Assembly (NCBI RefSeq): GCF_900113185.1
Contig: NZ_FOZD01000001.1
Coordinates: forward strand, 310,001-374,000
Reading direction: 5' to 3'
Origin: Agromyces sp. CF514
GTDB taxonomy: Bacteria; Actinomycetota; Actinomycetes; Actinomycetales; Microbacteriaceae
DNA: 64,000 bases
The position numbers and the translations under genes were made by a program. The notes under the pieces are model-generated. The model was given only the letters and a program-made list of their open reading frames with translations. It was not told the origin of the DNA and ran no database searches. Position 1 is the first letter of the stretch; each line of letters opens with the position of its first letter. Positions 51,212-60,464 of this stretch are shown piece by piece.

Positions 51212-53206
51212 ATGACCGACGTCTCGCTCACCTCCGGCATCGTGCACGACGAACTCGACGATGCGGTGCGTCCGCAGGACGACCTGTTCCGCCATGTCAA
51301 CGGGCGCTGGATCGAGCGCACCGAGATCCCCGCAGACAAGGCGCGGTACGGCTCGTTCATCGTGCTGCACGAAGAGGCCGAGCGGGCCGTGCGCGACATC
51401 ATCCAGGAGTCGCAGGGCGCCGAGGCCGGCACCGAGGCTCGCAAGGTCGGCGACCTCTACGCGAGCTTCCTCAACGAGGAGCGCGCCAACCTGCTGGGCG
51501 TCACCCCGATCGCTGGGCAGCTCGGCGAGGTGTCCCTCATCGGCGACGTCCCGTCGTTCCTCGAGACCCTCGGCCGTCTCGAGCGCCAGGGCGTGTCGGG
51601 CCTCGTGCAGCTCTTCGTCGACAACGACCCCGGCGACCCCGAGCGCTACCTCGTGTTCGCCGAGCAGGGCGGCATCGGCCTGCCCGACGAGAGCTACTTC
51701 CGCGAGGAGCGCTTCGAGCCGATCCGCGAGGCCTACCTCGCACTGCTCGAGCGCATGTTCGGGCTCGCGCACCTCGACGACGCGGCCGATCGGGCGCGCC
51801 GCGTGTTCGACCTCGAGACCGAGATCGCCGCCGCGCACTGGAACAACGTCGAGACGCGCGACAGCCACAAGACCTACAACCTGTACAGCTGGTCGGATGC
51901 CGCGGCCGCCGCCGCGGGCACCTCGACCGAGTTCGACCTCGCCGTGTGGCGCGACGCGATGGGCGTGCCCGAGGGTGCGTTCGACGAGATCGTGCTGCGC
52001 GAGCCGTCGTTCGTCGAGGCGCTCGGAACGCTGGTCACCGCCGACCGCCTGCCCGCCCTGAAGGACTGGCTGGCGTGGCAGGTCATCCGCGCGAACGCCG
52101 CGTACCTGTCCGACGACTTCGTCGAGGCCAACTTCGACTTCTACGGCCGCACGTTGAGCGGCACCCCGCAGATCCGCGAGCGGTGGAAGCGCGGCGTCTC
52201 GCTCGTCGAGGGCGCGATGGGCGAGGCCGTCGGCCGCATCTACGTCGAGCGGCACTTCCCGCCCGCGGCGAAGACCGCGATGGACGAGCTCGTCGCGAAC
52301 CTGATCGAGGCCTACCGGCAGTCGATCACCTCGCTCGAGTGGATGGGCGCCGAGACGCGCGAGCGCGCACTCGACAAGCTCGACAAGTTCACGCCGAAGA
52401 TCGGGTTCCCGGTCAAGTGGCGCGACTACTCGACGCTCGAGGTCGTGCCGGACGACCTCGTCGCCAACGTGCGCGCGACGGCCGAGTACACGTTCCTCCG
52501 CGAGATCGGCAAGCTCGGCAAGCCGATCGACCGCGACGAGTGGTTCATGACCCCGCAGACGATCAACGCCTACTACAACCCCGGATTCAACGAGATCGTG
52601 TTCCCCGCGGCGATCCTGCAGTTCCCGTTCTTCGACGAGGGGCGCGATGCCGCGGCGAACTACGGTGCGATCGGCGCCGTCATCGGCCACGAGATCGGGC
52701 ACGGCTTCGACGACCAGGGCTCGAAGTACGACGGCGACGGCCGCCTGCTCGACTGGTGGACCGAGGCCGACCGGGCGGCGTTCGAGGAGCGCACGAAGGC
52801 GCTCATCGCGCAGTACGACGCGCTCGTGCCCGCGCAGCTCGCGGGCGGCGAGGGCGCCGACGAGCACCACGTGAACGGCGCGCTCACGATCGGCGAGAAC
52901 ATCGGCGACCTCGGCGGTCTCGCGATCGCCTGGAAGGCCTACGTCATCTCGCTGGGCGGTGCCGAGCCGCCGGTGATCGAGGGCCTCACCGGCGTGCAGC
53001 GCTTCTTCCTGTCATGGGCGCAGGCCTGGCAGCAGAAGGGCCGCGACGCCGAGGTGATCCGCCTGCTCGCGATCGACCCGCACTCGCCGAACGAGTTCCG
53101 CTGCAACCAGATCGTGCGCAACATCGACGAGTTCTACACTGGGTTCGGAGTGACTTCCGATGACACGCTCTGGCTCGACCCGGCCGAGCGCGTGACCATC
53201 TGGTAG
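51212..53206 (+). CDS. M13 family (neprilysin/PepO-type) metalloendopeptidase
   Basis: A 664-residue zinc endopeptidase without signal peptide, so cytosolic. The zinc site is HEIGH (H493, E494, H497) in VIGHEIGHGFDDQGSKYD, and the third ligand is E562 in LTIGENIGDLGG. NAYYNPGFNEIVFPAAILQ is the substrate-binding strand. QPQDDLFRHVNGRW-like sequence (VRPQDDLFRHVNGRWIERT) is the family N-terminus. The C-terminus ends ERVTIW, close to the usual CRVW-type end but without the cysteine. ATG 51212 has TAGGGT 7 nt upstream and is probably leaderless. Divergent from the VWA lipoprotein gene. Confidence 0.93.
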   Translation: MTDVSLTSGIVHDELDDAVRPQDDLFRHVNGRWIERTEIPADKARYGSFIVLHEEAERAVRDIIQESQGAEAGTEARKVGDLYASFLNEERANLLGVTPIAGQLGEVSLIGDVPSFLETLGRLERQGVSGLVQLFVDNDPGDPERYLVFAEQGGIGLPDESYFREERFEPIREAYLALLERMFGLAHLDDAADRARRVFDLETEIAAAHWNNVETRDSHKTYNLYSWSDAAAAAAGTSTEFDLAVWRDAMGVPEGAFDEIVLREPSFVEALGTLVTADRLPALKDWLAWQVIRANAAYLSDDFVEANFDFYGRTLSGTPQIRERWKRGVSLVEGAMGEAVGRIYVERHFPPAAKTAMDELVANLIEAYRQSITSLEWMGAETRERALDKLDKFTPKIGFPVKWRDYSTLEVVPDDLVANVRATAEYTFLREIGKLGKPIDRDEWFMTPQTINAYYNPGFNEIVFPAAILQFPFFDEGRDAAANYGAIGAVIGHEIGHGFDDQGSKYDGDGRLLDWWTEADRAAFEERTKALIAQYDALVPAQLAGGEGADEHHVNGALTIGENIGDLGGLAIAWKAYVISLGGAEPPVIEGLTGVQRFFLSWAQAWQQKGRDAEVIRLLAIDPHSPNEFRCNQIVRNIDEFYTGFGVTSDDTLWLDPAERVTIW

Positions 53207-53208
53207 GC

Positions 53209-53226
53209 GAACCGCCCCACCGGTTC
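53209..53226. terminator. Short hairpin after the M13 peptidase gene
   Basis: GAACCG and CGGTTC flank a 6-base loop, 2 bases after the stop codon. Weak candidate terminator without a T-run. Confidence 0.4.
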
Positions 53227-53310
53227 ATCCAGCCCCCGTCCGACGCTTCCGCGCGTGCGGCCCGCAGTGGCCTCACCTGCTGAGCAGCCCAGAAAGACCG
53301 TGCAAGTACC

Positions 53311-54219
53311 GTGGTGACGCCGTCGCAGGGATCCGAGCGACGAGCGCGCCATTCCAACGTGCACAAGGGCAAGCACCGGGGCGTCGAGCCGGCCGAGAGC
53401 TTCGCGCGCGGGTTCCACGCGCTCAGCGACCTCGCACTCGCCGGCGTGCAGGTCACGGCCCGCGCGACCGACCTGGCCACGGGCAAGGAGCTGTTCTCGG
53501 TCGACGACCACGTGGTCATGCCGACCGCGTCGATCGGCAAGGTGCTGCTGCTCGTCGAGGTCGCCTCGCGACTGACGGGCACGAGTGCCGACGCGTTCAC
53601 GGTGCTCGACCGTGCGCCGCGCGACGCCGTGGGCGACTCGGGCATCTGGCAGCACCTGCAGTCGCCGTCGCTGCCCCTCGCCGACCTCGCGGCCATGATC
53701 GGCGCGACGAGCGACAACCTCGCGACGAACGTGCTCCTCCGTCACGTCGGGCTCGAGGCCGTGCGCGCGCGTACCGAGGCGCTGGGCCTGACCCGCACCG
53801 CGCTGCTGGACCTCGTGCGCGACCACCGCGGTCCCGACGACGCCCCGCAGCTCTCGATCGGCTCGGCGAAGGAACTGACCTGGCTCTTCGCCTCGCTCGC
53901 GCGGGGCGAGATCGTGAGCCCAGAGGTCTCGCAGCGCGTCATCGGGTGGCTGTCGCTGAACTCCGACCTGTCGATGGTCGCGAGCGCGTTCGGCCTCGAC
54001 CCGCTCGCGCACCGCAAGCCCGACCACGGCGTGCTGCTCGTGAACAAGACCGGCACCGACGGCGGCGTGCGCAGCGAGGTCGGCGTGCTGCGCGGCCCTC
54101 GCGCGAGCGTCTCGTACGCGGTGTCGACTTACTTCGCCGACACCGGGCTCTCGTCACGACTGGCGGTGCTCGACGGCATGCGCGCCGTCGGCATGGACCT
54201 GCTCGAGTACGTGCACTGA
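53311..54219 (+). CDS. Serine hydrolase, class A beta-lactamase-like
   Basis: A 302-residue penicillin-recognising enzyme. The active-site motifs are all readable: SxxK as S74-I-G-K77 in MPTASIGKVL, SDN in IGATSDNLATN (near 132), and KTG in VNKTGTDGGVRSEVG (near 252). No signal peptide is present, and the first 28 residues are polar and basic, so it would be cytosolic, unlike secreted beta-lactamases; an esterase or amidase role is as likely as antibiotic hydrolysis. The motif Glu166 of true class A enzymes is not obvious. Two overlapping GTG codons (53311, 53314) could serve as start. Confidence 0.8.
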   Translation: MVTPSQGSERRARHSNVHKGKHRGVEPAESFARGFHALSDLALAGVQVTARATDLATGKELFSVDDHVVMPTASIGKVLLLVEVASRLTGTSADAFTVLDRAPRDAVGDSGIWQHLQSPSLPLADLAAMIGATSDNLATNVLLRHVGLEAVRARTEALGLTRTALLDLVRDHRGPDDAPQLSIGSAKELTWLFASLARGEIVSPEVSQRVIGWLSLNSDLSMVASAFGLDPLAHRKPDHGVLLVNKTGTDGGVRSEVGVLRGPRASVSYAVSTYFADTGLSSRLAVLDGMRAVGMDLLEYVH

Positions 54220-54226
54220 CCCCGAT

Positions 54227-54244
54227 CGACCGGTCACCCGGTCG
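54227..54244. terminator. Hairpin overlapping the convergent gene ends
   Basis: CGACCG and CGGTCG flank a 6-base loop and include the stop codon of the minus-strand hydrolase gene. Candidate bidirectional terminator. Confidence 0.4.
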
Positions 54245-54995
54245 GCGGAGGCTCGACTCGCGGTGCCGCCAGGAGCGCGATGCCCTCGACCACGGCGGCG
54301 GCCGCCTCGGGCGCCTTCAGGATCCTGAAGTGCCCGGCGGCCTGCACCTGCACGTTCGTCGCCCCCTCGAGCACGCTGCCCTCCGGCACGTGCGGGTCGA
54401 ACAGCCCGAACACCGACACGATGCGCGCATTGACCGAGGCCGTCCCGCCGAGGAGCACGATCGTCTCGTCCTCGGGGATGAGGTCGCGCATGGTGCGGTT
54501 CACGAACATCCGGGCGTAGCGCGAGCCGGCGAACGGCGTGCAGATCGTCACGGCGCCGAGCACGCCGACGTCGGGCGGGGCGCCGGCGGCCTCCGCTCGT
54601 TCCTGGTCCATGAGCACGTGCTTCGCGACCAGCCCGCCCTTGCTGTGGGCCACGAACACGCGGCCCGCCGGGGGCGCGGGCTCTGCAGCCAGGGCGGCGA
54701 CGGCACGAGCGGCCGTCGTTGCGATGGGCAACCGGTTCATGCTGAGTCCGCGGACGACGCGCACGCGGTGCCCCGCTCGGTTCAGGGCGTTGCCGAGCGG
54801 GCGCATGAAGGTCCAGTGCTCGTAGACGCCGGGCAGCAGCACCACCTGGGGCAGGCCGTCGTCGCCGTGGCGCCACGAGCGGGCGCGGCGGCTGCCGCCG
54901 AGGAGCGCGAGCTGCCGCGAGCCCGCGTAGAGCTCGTCGAGCAGGGTCCACTTCACCAGGGTGAAGACCGACGGACGCCTGCTCGAGCCCGACAT
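54234..54995 (-). CDS. Alpha/beta hydrolase (lipase-like)
   Basis: A 253-residue alpha/beta hydrolase. The nucleophile elbow is AHSKGG with S118 (FVAHSKGGLVAKHVL), the preceding VVLLPGVYEHW holds the oxyanion region, and FDPHVPEGS and GHFRILKAPE supply the Asp and His. The GHSKGG-type elbow is frequent in triacylglycerol lipases and PGAP1-like esterases. There is no signal peptide. Its ATG overlaps the stop of the Nudix gene by one base (TGATG), so the two are coupled. Confidence 0.8.
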   Translation of the reverse strand: MSGSSRRPSVFTLVKWTLLDELYAGSRQLALLGGSRRARSWRHGDDGLPQVVLLPGVYEHWTFMRPLGNALNRAGHRVRVVRGLSMNRLPIATTAARAVAALAAEPAPPAGRVFVAHSKGGLVAKHVLMDQERAEAAGAPPDVGVLGAVTICTPFAGSRYARMFVNRTMRDLIPEDETIVLLGGTASVNARIVSVFGLFDPHVPEGSVLEGATNVQVQAAGHFRILKAPEAAAAVVEGIALLAAPRVEPPPTG

Positions 54996-55399
54996 CAGTC
55001 GATGGCTCCGGATGCCGCGAGCCGCCGCAGCACGTCGGCTCCCGCGGGCGGACACCTGCCGATGTCGGCGGTGGTCACCCAGTGCAGGGCGCCGACCTCG
55101 GCGGATGCGGCGGGCGCGGCATCCGTCACCGCCTCGAACACGCGCATGCGCACGAGGCGCCCGTCGGGCTCGCCGTGCGCCTGGGTGACGACCTCGAACA
55201 GCTCGACGAGCGCGTCGGGATCGAGCGCGAGGGCGACCTCCTCGTGCGCCTCGCGGGCGGCGGCCTGCGCGGCCGTCTCTCCGGCGTCGATCTTGCCGCC
55301 GGGCATGTAGTACACGTCGCGGCCGCGCGCCGTGACCATGAGCACGCGGCGGTCGCGCACGAGCGCGATCGCGGAGACGAGGAGGTCAGGCAGCGGCAT
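54995..55399 (-). CDS. Nudix hydrolase
   Basis: A 134-residue Nudix protein. The box GX5EX7REUXEEXGU reads from G35 with E41 and R49-E50-x-x-E53-E54 (GGKIDAGETAAQAAAREAHE then EV), complete except that the final Gly is replaced. It hydrolyses a nucleoside diphosphate linked to another group; candidates include oxidised nucleotides or ADP-ribose, and the short length with VYYMPGGK is MutT-like. TAGGCT ends 7 nt before ATG 55399, so the message is probably leaderless. The stop overlaps the start of the lipase-like gene. Confidence 0.87.
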   Translation of the reverse strand: MPLPDLLVSAIALVRDRRVLMVTARGRDVYYMPGGKIDAGETAAQAAAREAHEEVALALDPDALVELFEVVTQAHGEPDGRLVRMRVFEAVTDAAPAASAEVGALHWVTTADIGRCPPAGADVLRRLAASGAID

Positions 55400-55406
55400 C
55401 CGTTCA

Positions 55407-55412
55407 AGCCTA
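55407..55412 (-). promoter_or_regulatory. Leaderless -10 element of the Nudix gene
   Basis: TAGGCT on the minus strand ends 7 nt before ATG 55399. Confidence 0.55.
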
Positions 55413-55474
55413 GGTCTCCCGGCGGTTCGCGGGCCGTTACGCTGGCGGCACTGCCGACGCGAAGGAGCGAATCG

Positions 55475-56782
55475 ATGAGCGAAGCCGACGAGCGGGGATT
55501 CGGGCGGGCCGCGCAGTCCGAGGTGTACCGGGCCGGGCTCTCGGGCGTGCACCCGAAGGTGCCGGTCGACGGCGGCGCGCTCGAACGGGCCGCGAAGAAG
55601 ACCCTCTCGCCTGCCGCGTTCGCGTACCTCGCGGGCGGTGCGGGCGCCGAAGCCACCATGGCGGCGAACCGAGCCGCGTTCGATCGGTGGCGCGTCTGGC
55701 CGCGCGTGCTCCGCGACGTGTCGAAGCGCGACCTCTCGATCGACCTGCTCGGTCGGCGACGGGCGACGCCGTTCGTGCTCTCGCCCATCGGCGTCGCCGA
55801 GATGGCCCATCCCGAGGCGGATGTCGCGGTCGGCCGCGCGGCGGCCACCCTCGGGGTGCCGTACGTGCTCTCGAACCAGGCCTCGCGCCCGATGGAGGAG
55901 GTCGCCGCCCAGATGCGCGATGCGTCGTTCTGGTTCCAGCTGTACTGGAGCCGGTCCGACGAGCTGAACGCGTCGTTCGTGCGTCGGGCCGAGGCGCTCG
56001 GCTGCGAGGCGATCGTCGTCACGCTCGACACGTCGCTGCTCGGCTGGCGCACGCGCGACCTCGACGTCGCGTACCTGCCGTTCACGCGCGGGCTCGGCAT
56101 CGCCCAGTACACGAGCGATCCCGTCTTCGCCGAGCTCGTGCGCGACCGGGTCGCCGCGGGAGGCGAGGCGGGGCCGCGGCCGCGGGTCACGCCCACCCTG
56201 CTCGCCTCCGCGCTCTCGATCGCGCGATCGGGGTCCCGAACCCAGCTCGTCGACGGGGGAGTGGCCGACGCGCTGCGCTCGCCGCTGCCGCGGGCCGCGG
56301 TCGAGACGTTCCTCGACGTGTTCTCCGACCCCTCGCTCACCTGGGACGACCTCGCGAGCCTGCGGGAGTGGACGAGCCTGCCCATCCTGCTGAAGGGCGT
56401 CGTGCATCCGGCGGACGCCGCACGGGCACTCGACAGCGGCATCGACGGCATCGTCGTCTCGAACCACGGCGGACGCCAGATCGACGGCGCCGTCGCGACG
56501 CTCGATGCCCTGCCGGGCGTGCTCGAGCGCGTCGGCGGGCGCATCCCCGTGCTGCTCGACAGCGGGGTGCGCGGCGGCGCAGACGCGTTCAAGGCGCTCG
56601 CGCTCGGCGCGACGGCCGTCGGCATCGGACGCCCCTACGCCTACGGCCTCGCGGTCGCCGGTGCCGAGGGAGTGCGCGAGGTCGTGCGCAACCACATCGC
56701 CGAGCTCGACCTCACGATGGCGCTCGCCGGACGCACCTCGATCGACGCGATCGGGCGCGACGCGCTCACGGCCGCTCCGTAA
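55475..56782 (+). CDS. FMN-dependent alpha-hydroxy-acid oxidase (lactate 2-monooxygenase-like)
   Basis: A 435-residue flavoenzyme of the L-lactate oxidase/monooxygenase family. The barrel starts with SPAAFAYLAGGAGAEATM, binds FMN through FVLSPIGVAEMAHPEA and LDSGVRGGADAFKALALGA, and carries the active-site base H331 in VVSNHGGRQIDGA. The region between strands 4 and 5 (about 190-270) is long, as in lactate 2-monooxygenase of mycobacteria, which releases acetate and CO2. The substrate is unproven. The ATG follows GAAGGAGCGAATCG. Convergent with the membrane esterase gene. Confidence 0.88.
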   Translation: MSEADERGFGRAAQSEVYRAGLSGVHPKVPVDGGALERAAKKTLSPAAFAYLAGGAGAEATMAANRAAFDRWRVWPRVLRDVSKRDLSIDLLGRRRATPFVLSPIGVAEMAHPEADVAVGRAAATLGVPYVLSNQASRPMEEVAAQMRDASFWFQLYWSRSDELNASFVRRAEALGCEAIVVTLDTSLLGWRTRDLDVAYLPFTRGLGIAQYTSDPVFAELVRDRVAAGGEAGPRPRVTPTLLASALSIARSGSRTQLVDGGVADALRSPLPRAAVETFLDVFSDPSLTWDDLASLREWTSLPILLKGVVHPADAARALDSGIDGIVVSNHGGRQIDGAVATLDALPGVLERVGGRIPVLLDSGVRGGADAFKALALGATAVGIGRPYAYGLAVAGAEGVREVVRNHIAELDLTMALAGRTSIDAIGRDALTAAP

Positions 56783-56809
56783 CCGCCAGCGGGCGTCTCG
56801 GCAGCCCGC

Positions 56810-58135
56810 CTACTCGGCGGGCGGCTCCTCGGGCGGCGCCTCGAGCCCGAGTCGCGGCGCGAGCACCGCGAATCCCTCCTCGAGTCCGCCCGTCAGCGTC
56901 GACGCGCCATGGTCGCCCCCCGGCACCTCGAAGAACGTGACGGTCATGCCTGCGGCGGTCGCGGCATCCGCGAGTCGTCTCGTGCCCGCCTTGTAGGCAC
57001 TGTCGTGCTCGCCCACGGCGAAGACCGCCGTCGAGTCGGGGTAGGGCGCCTTCGCCGCCATGATGTTCTCGGGCATCACGGCGTCGTAGGCCGCCTGGTC
57101 GCCGCGGAACACCTCGCGCAGCGTCTCGCTCCGGTGCTCGACGCCCGCGTACTCGGTCGGGGCGATCGCGAGGAGGTTGCCGAACGACTCGGGATACTTC
57201 GAGCCGAAGTAGGCGGCGCAGCCGCCGCCGTTCGAGTAGCCCGCGACGGTCGTGTACGCGGCGCCCTGCAGCACGTTCAGGTGCAGCTTCGCCCACGGCA
57301 GCACGTCCTGCATGACGTAGGTCTCGACCTTGCCGAGATCGGTGTCGAGGCAGAGGGGGTCCTTGCGCGGATCCCCCAACTGGTCGACCACGAGCGCGAT
57401 CGGCGCGAGCCCGTCATGCGCGGCGGCGAACTCGTCGAGCACGTCGGCGATGAACGTGGCGTCGGGCGACCCGGGCTGGCCCATCATCATGATCACGAGC
57501 GGCAGGCGGGGCGGGTTCTCGACGAGCGCCGCCGGCGGCAGGTAGAGCTCGGCGGGCCTCGCGTCGAAACCCGAGACCGTGTTCGGCACCGCGGGCGCCG
57601 GGGTGCCGACCTCGCCCTTCGCGGGCATGCCCTCGGGCGCGGCCCACGTCGTGTACACCGGCTCCGCCGGGTCGGCCGGAGGCGGGTCGACGCCGGGGTC
57701 GCGGATGTCGAGCGGCTTCGCCGTCGAGATGCCGAGCAGGTCGCCGAGCGTGCGGTCGATGCCGTACGCCGCGTTCACGCCGAGCACCGCGGTGGTCACG
57801 AACACGGGGATCGCGATCAGGGCGATCAGCTTGCGCCACCACCTCGAGCGCCACAGGTTCCAGACGGCGAGCAGGCACGCGCCCGACGCCGCGGGAACCC
57901 AGAGCCATGCGGCATCCGCCACCGGGCCGCCGAACAGGTCGAGCACGTTGACCGTGGCCCAGAGCAGCGCGCCGCCGATCATGGCGCCGACGACGAGCAC
58001 GACGATCGCGGTCATCGCCCACCCGATGGACGCCTCGCGGCAGAGCAGGTACACGAACAGCACCGCAGCGACGACGTAGACCGTGATCAGCACAGGCCCC
58101 TCGACGATGACCAGATCGAGTACTGCCCCCGGCAT
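56810..58135 (-). CDS. Membrane-anchored alpha/beta hydrolase (esterase, FrsA/D-type)
   Basis: A 441-residue protein with four N-terminal membrane helices (about residues 10-130) and an extracytoplasmic esterase domain. The nucleophile is S301 in [19 protein letters not shown]; the Asp and His appear to be D378 ([10 protein letters not shown]) and H409 ([10 protein letters not shown]). The arrangement resembles mycobacterial antigen 85-like and predicted esterases with an N-terminal membrane module, so a cell-envelope lipid or ester substrate is possible. The C-terminal tail is Pro/Glu-rich. ATG 58135 follows no strong ribosome-binding site. Divergent from glyS. Confidence 0.83.
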   Translation of the reverse strand: MPGAVLDLVIVEGPVLITVYVVAAVLFVYLLCREASIGWAMTAIVVLVVGAMIGGALLWATVNVLDLFGGPVADAAWLWVPAASGACLLAVWNLWRSRWWRKLIALIAIPVFVTTAVLGVNAAYGIDRTLGDLLGISTAKPLDIRDPGVDPPPADPAEPVYTTWAAPEGMPAKGEVGTPAPAVPNTVSGFDARPAELYLPPAALVENPPRLPLVIMMMGQPGSPDATFIADVLDEFAAAHDGLAPIALVVDQLGDPRKDPLCLDTDLGKVETYVMQDVLPWAKLHLNVLQGAAYTTVAGYSNGGGCAAYFGSKYPESFGNLLAIAPTEYAGVEHRSETLREVFRGDQAAYDAVMPENIMAAKAPYPDSTAVFAVGEHDSAYKAGTRRLADAATAAGMTVTFFEVPGGDHGASTLTGGLEEGFAVLAPRLGLEAPPEEPPAE

Positions 58136-58251
58136 GCGGCCTCCGCCCCCCAGCGATGGCGACAGCGTACCTGCACACAGGCGGTCACCGTAGGATGGTG
58201 GCACCGTTTCTTCCGGGCCGATCGGCCCGAATCCCGACCATTGGAGCCACC

Positions 58252-59637
58252 GTGGCCGCTGCCAGCCGTCTCGAATCCGTCATCGCCCTTGCACAGCACC
58301 GGGGCTTCGTCTTCCAGGCGGGCGAGATCTACGGCGGATCCCGCTCCGCGTGGGACTACGGCCCCCTCGGCGTCGAGCTGAAAGAGAACATCAAGCGCCA
58401 GTGGTGGCGGTACATGGTGCAGAGCCGCGACGACGTCGTCGGCCTCGACTCGAGCGTGATCCTGCCCAAGGCGGTGTGGGAGGCATCCGGTCACGTCGAC
58501 GTCTTCACCGACCCGCTCATCGAGTGCCTGCACTGTCACAAGCGCTACCGCGAGGACCACCTCATCGAGGCGTACGAAGAGAAGAAGGGCCGTTCGCCCG
58601 AGAACGGCCTCGCCGACATCGTGTGCGCCAACTGCGGCACGCGCGGCCAGTGGACCGAGCCGCGCGCGTTCTCGGGCCTGCTGAAGACCTACCTCGGCGT
58701 GCTCGACGACGAGTCGGGCCTGCACTACCTGCGCCCCGAGACCGCGCAGGGCATCTTCGTGAACTTCGCGAACGTGCTGCAGGCCGCGCGCATGAAGCCC
58801 CCGTTCGGTATCGGCCAGATCGGCAAGAGCTTCCGCAACGAGATCACGCCCGGAAACTTCATCTTCCGCACGCGCGAGTTCGAGCAGATGGAGATGGAGT
58901 TCTTCGTCGAGCCCGGCACCGACGACGAGTGGTTCGAGTACTGGCTCGACCAGCGCTGGAACTGGTACGTCGACCTCGGCATCGACCCCGCGAACATCCG
59001 TCGCTTCGAGCACGCCCAAGAGAAGCTGTCGCACTACTCCAAGCGCACCGTCGACATCGAGTACAGGTTCGGGTTCACGGGCGGCGAATGGGGCGAGCTC
59101 GAGGGCGTCGCGAACCGCACCGACTTCGACCTGTCGACGCACACGAAGCACTCCGGAAAGGACCTGTCGTTCTTCGACCAGTCCAAGAACGAGCGCTGGA
59201 CCCCGTACGTCATCGAGCCCGCGGCGGGCCTGACCCGCTCGCTCATGGCGTTCCTCGTCGACGCGTACCACGTCGAAGAGGTGCCCAACGCGAAGGGCGG
59301 CGTCGACAGCCGCACCGTGCTGCGCCTCGACCCGCGCCTCGCGCCCGTCAAGGTCGCCGTGCTGCCGCTCTCGCGCAACGAGAAGCTCTCGCCGCTCGCC
59401 CGCGAGCTCGCCGCGAACCTGCGCAAGAACTGGAACGTCGACTTCGACGACGCCGGCGCCATCGGCCGCCGCTACCGTCGCCAAGACGAGATCGGCACCC
59501 CGTTCGCCATCACGGTCGACTTCGACTCGCTCGACGACGACGCCGTGACGGTGCGCGAGCGCGACACCATGGCGCAGGAGCGCGTGCCGCTCAGCGAGCT
59601 GCAGGCATACCTGGGCGCCCGACTCGTCGGCGCCTGA
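58252..59637 (+). CDS. glyS: Glycine-tRNA ligase
   Basis: A 461-residue class II single-chain (alpha2) glycyl-tRNA synthetase, the actinobacterial type. [20 protein letters not shown] opens the catalytic core; [20 protein letters not shown] is the signature; motif 2 is [21 protein letters not shown]; motif 3 is [22 protein letters not shown] zinc-binding insert with CLHCHKRY and CANCGTRG (C-x2-C pairs near 87-126) and a C-terminal anticodon-binding domain complete it. Start is GTG 58252 with TTGGAG upstream; the 5' leader contains GGGCCGATCGGCCC (58216-58229), a small palindrome. Confidence 0.96.
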   Translation: MAAASRLESVIALAQHRGFVFQAGEIYGGSRSAWDYGPLGVELKENIKRQWWRYMVQSRDDVVGLDSSVILPKAVWEASGHVDVFTDPLIECLHCHKRYREDHLIEAYEEKKGRSPENGLADIVCANCGTRGQWTEPRAFSGLLKTYLGVLDDESGLHYLRPETAQGIFVNFANVLQAARMKPPFGIGQIGKSFRNEITPGNFIFRTREFEQMEMEFFVEPGTDDEWFEYWLDQRWNWYVDLGIDPANIRRFEHAQEKLSHYSKRTVDIEYRFGFTGGEWGELEGVANRTDFDLSTHTKHSGKDLSFFDQSKNERWTPYVIEPAAGLTRSLMAFLVDAYHVEEVPNAKGGVDSRTVLRLDPRLAPVKVAVLPLSRNEKLSPLARELAANLRKNWNVDFDDAGAIGRRYRRQDEIGTPFAITVDFDSLDDDAVTVRERDTMAQERVPLSELQAYLGARLVGA

Positions 59638-59659
59638 CGCCCGGTACCCTCGGGTTCAC

Positions 59660-59692
59660 GACCCCGTCGCAGGCTCAGCCCGCGGCGGGGTC
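59660..59692. terminator. Hairpin between glyS and the GNAT gene
   Basis: GACCCCG (59660-59666) and CGGGGTC (59686-59692) are perfect arms around a 19-base loop that contains the stop codon of the minus-strand gene. Candidate terminator for both. Confidence 0.5.
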
Positions 59693-60415
59693 TTCGCGTT
59701 CCGCGCGTGCCGCCCACTCGCGGCGCAGCACCCCGTACATCGCGGTGTCCTGCCACTCGCCGTCGTTGTACTCCTCTTCGAGGATCGTCGCCTCGCGCCG
59801 CATGCCGAGACGTTCGCACAGGGCTGCGGATGCCGCGTTGCGGGCGTCGAGCAGCGCGTGCACGCGGTGCGCGCGCAGCGTGTCGAACGCGACGGCCATC
59901 ACGGCGGCGGCCGCTTCGCGCGCGAGTCCCCGGCCCTGGAAGTCGGGGTGCACGACCCACCCGATCTCGATCTGCGCGTGCTCGGCTCGATCGAGGCGCA
60001 GCATGATGTCGCCGACGACCCGGTGGCCTGGGAGGTCGGTGTCGGTCTCGGTCTCGTCGCCGCTCGGGTCGCCAGCGGCATCCGCTCTGGGCATGCGGGG
60101 CTCGCCGACGAGCTCCATGGCGAAGAAGACCGCGTCTTCGTCGTTCTCGAGTCGGCGAAGGCCCGCGCGCTTCACGGTGTGCTCGCGGGCCTCGCCGCGA
60201 TCGCGCTCGGGCCAGGGGATGTATCGCAGCACCTCGGGCAGCCGCTGGTACTCCCAGACGTCGTCGGCGTCGGATGCCGCGAGCGGGCGCAGCACGAGGC
60301 GCTCGGTCTCGATCGGCACGACGGTCGCAGCCTGCGGTCCGTCGAAGTCGAACGGCAGGGCGAGGTCGGGGGCCCCGTCGGCGACGGCGGCGGCGAGGGC
60401 GGGATCGTGGGTCAC
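59675..60415 (-). CDS. GNAT family N-acetyltransferase (RimJ/RimL type)
   Basis: A 246-residue acetyltransferase of the Acetyltransf_3 type: ETERLVLRPLAASDADDVWEY at the N-terminal strand, IEIGWVVHPDFQGRGLAREA as the acetyl-CoA loop, and ALCERLGMRREATILEEEYN in the C-terminal half. A polar insert (about 110-135, ADAAGDPSGDETETDTDLPG) interrupts the domain and is not typical of the family. Start is GTG 60415, with TACCGT ending 6 nt upstream. Substrate unknown; RimJ/RimL-like proteins often modify protein N-termini. Confidence 0.84.
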   Translation of the reverse strand: MTHDPALAAAVADGAPDLALPFDFDGPQAATVVPIETERLVLRPLAASDADDVWEYQRLPEVLRYIPWPERDRGEAREHTVKRAGLRRLENDEDAVFFAMELVGEPRMPRADAAGDPSGDETETDTDLPGHRVVGDIMLRLDRAEHAQIEIGWVVHPDFQGRGLAREAAAAVMAVAFDTLRAHRVHALLDARNAASAALCERLGMRREATILEEEYNDGEWQDTAMYGVLRREWAARAEREDPAAG

Positions 60416-60421
60416 CCTCCG

Positions 60422-60427
60422 ACGGTA
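60422..60427 (-). promoter_or_regulatory. Leaderless -10 element of the GNAT gene
   Basis: TACCGT on the minus strand ends 6 nt before GTG 60415. Confidence 0.5.
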
Positions 60428-60464
60428 GCGCGCCGATGGGACATCTCGCGGGCGCCGGCGGTGT

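Noticed and set aside
53311-54219. Antibiotic-resistance beta-lactamase
   Set aside because: The SxxK, SDN and KTG motifs are present, but there is no export signal and no evident Glu166 equivalent, so resistance is not claimed.
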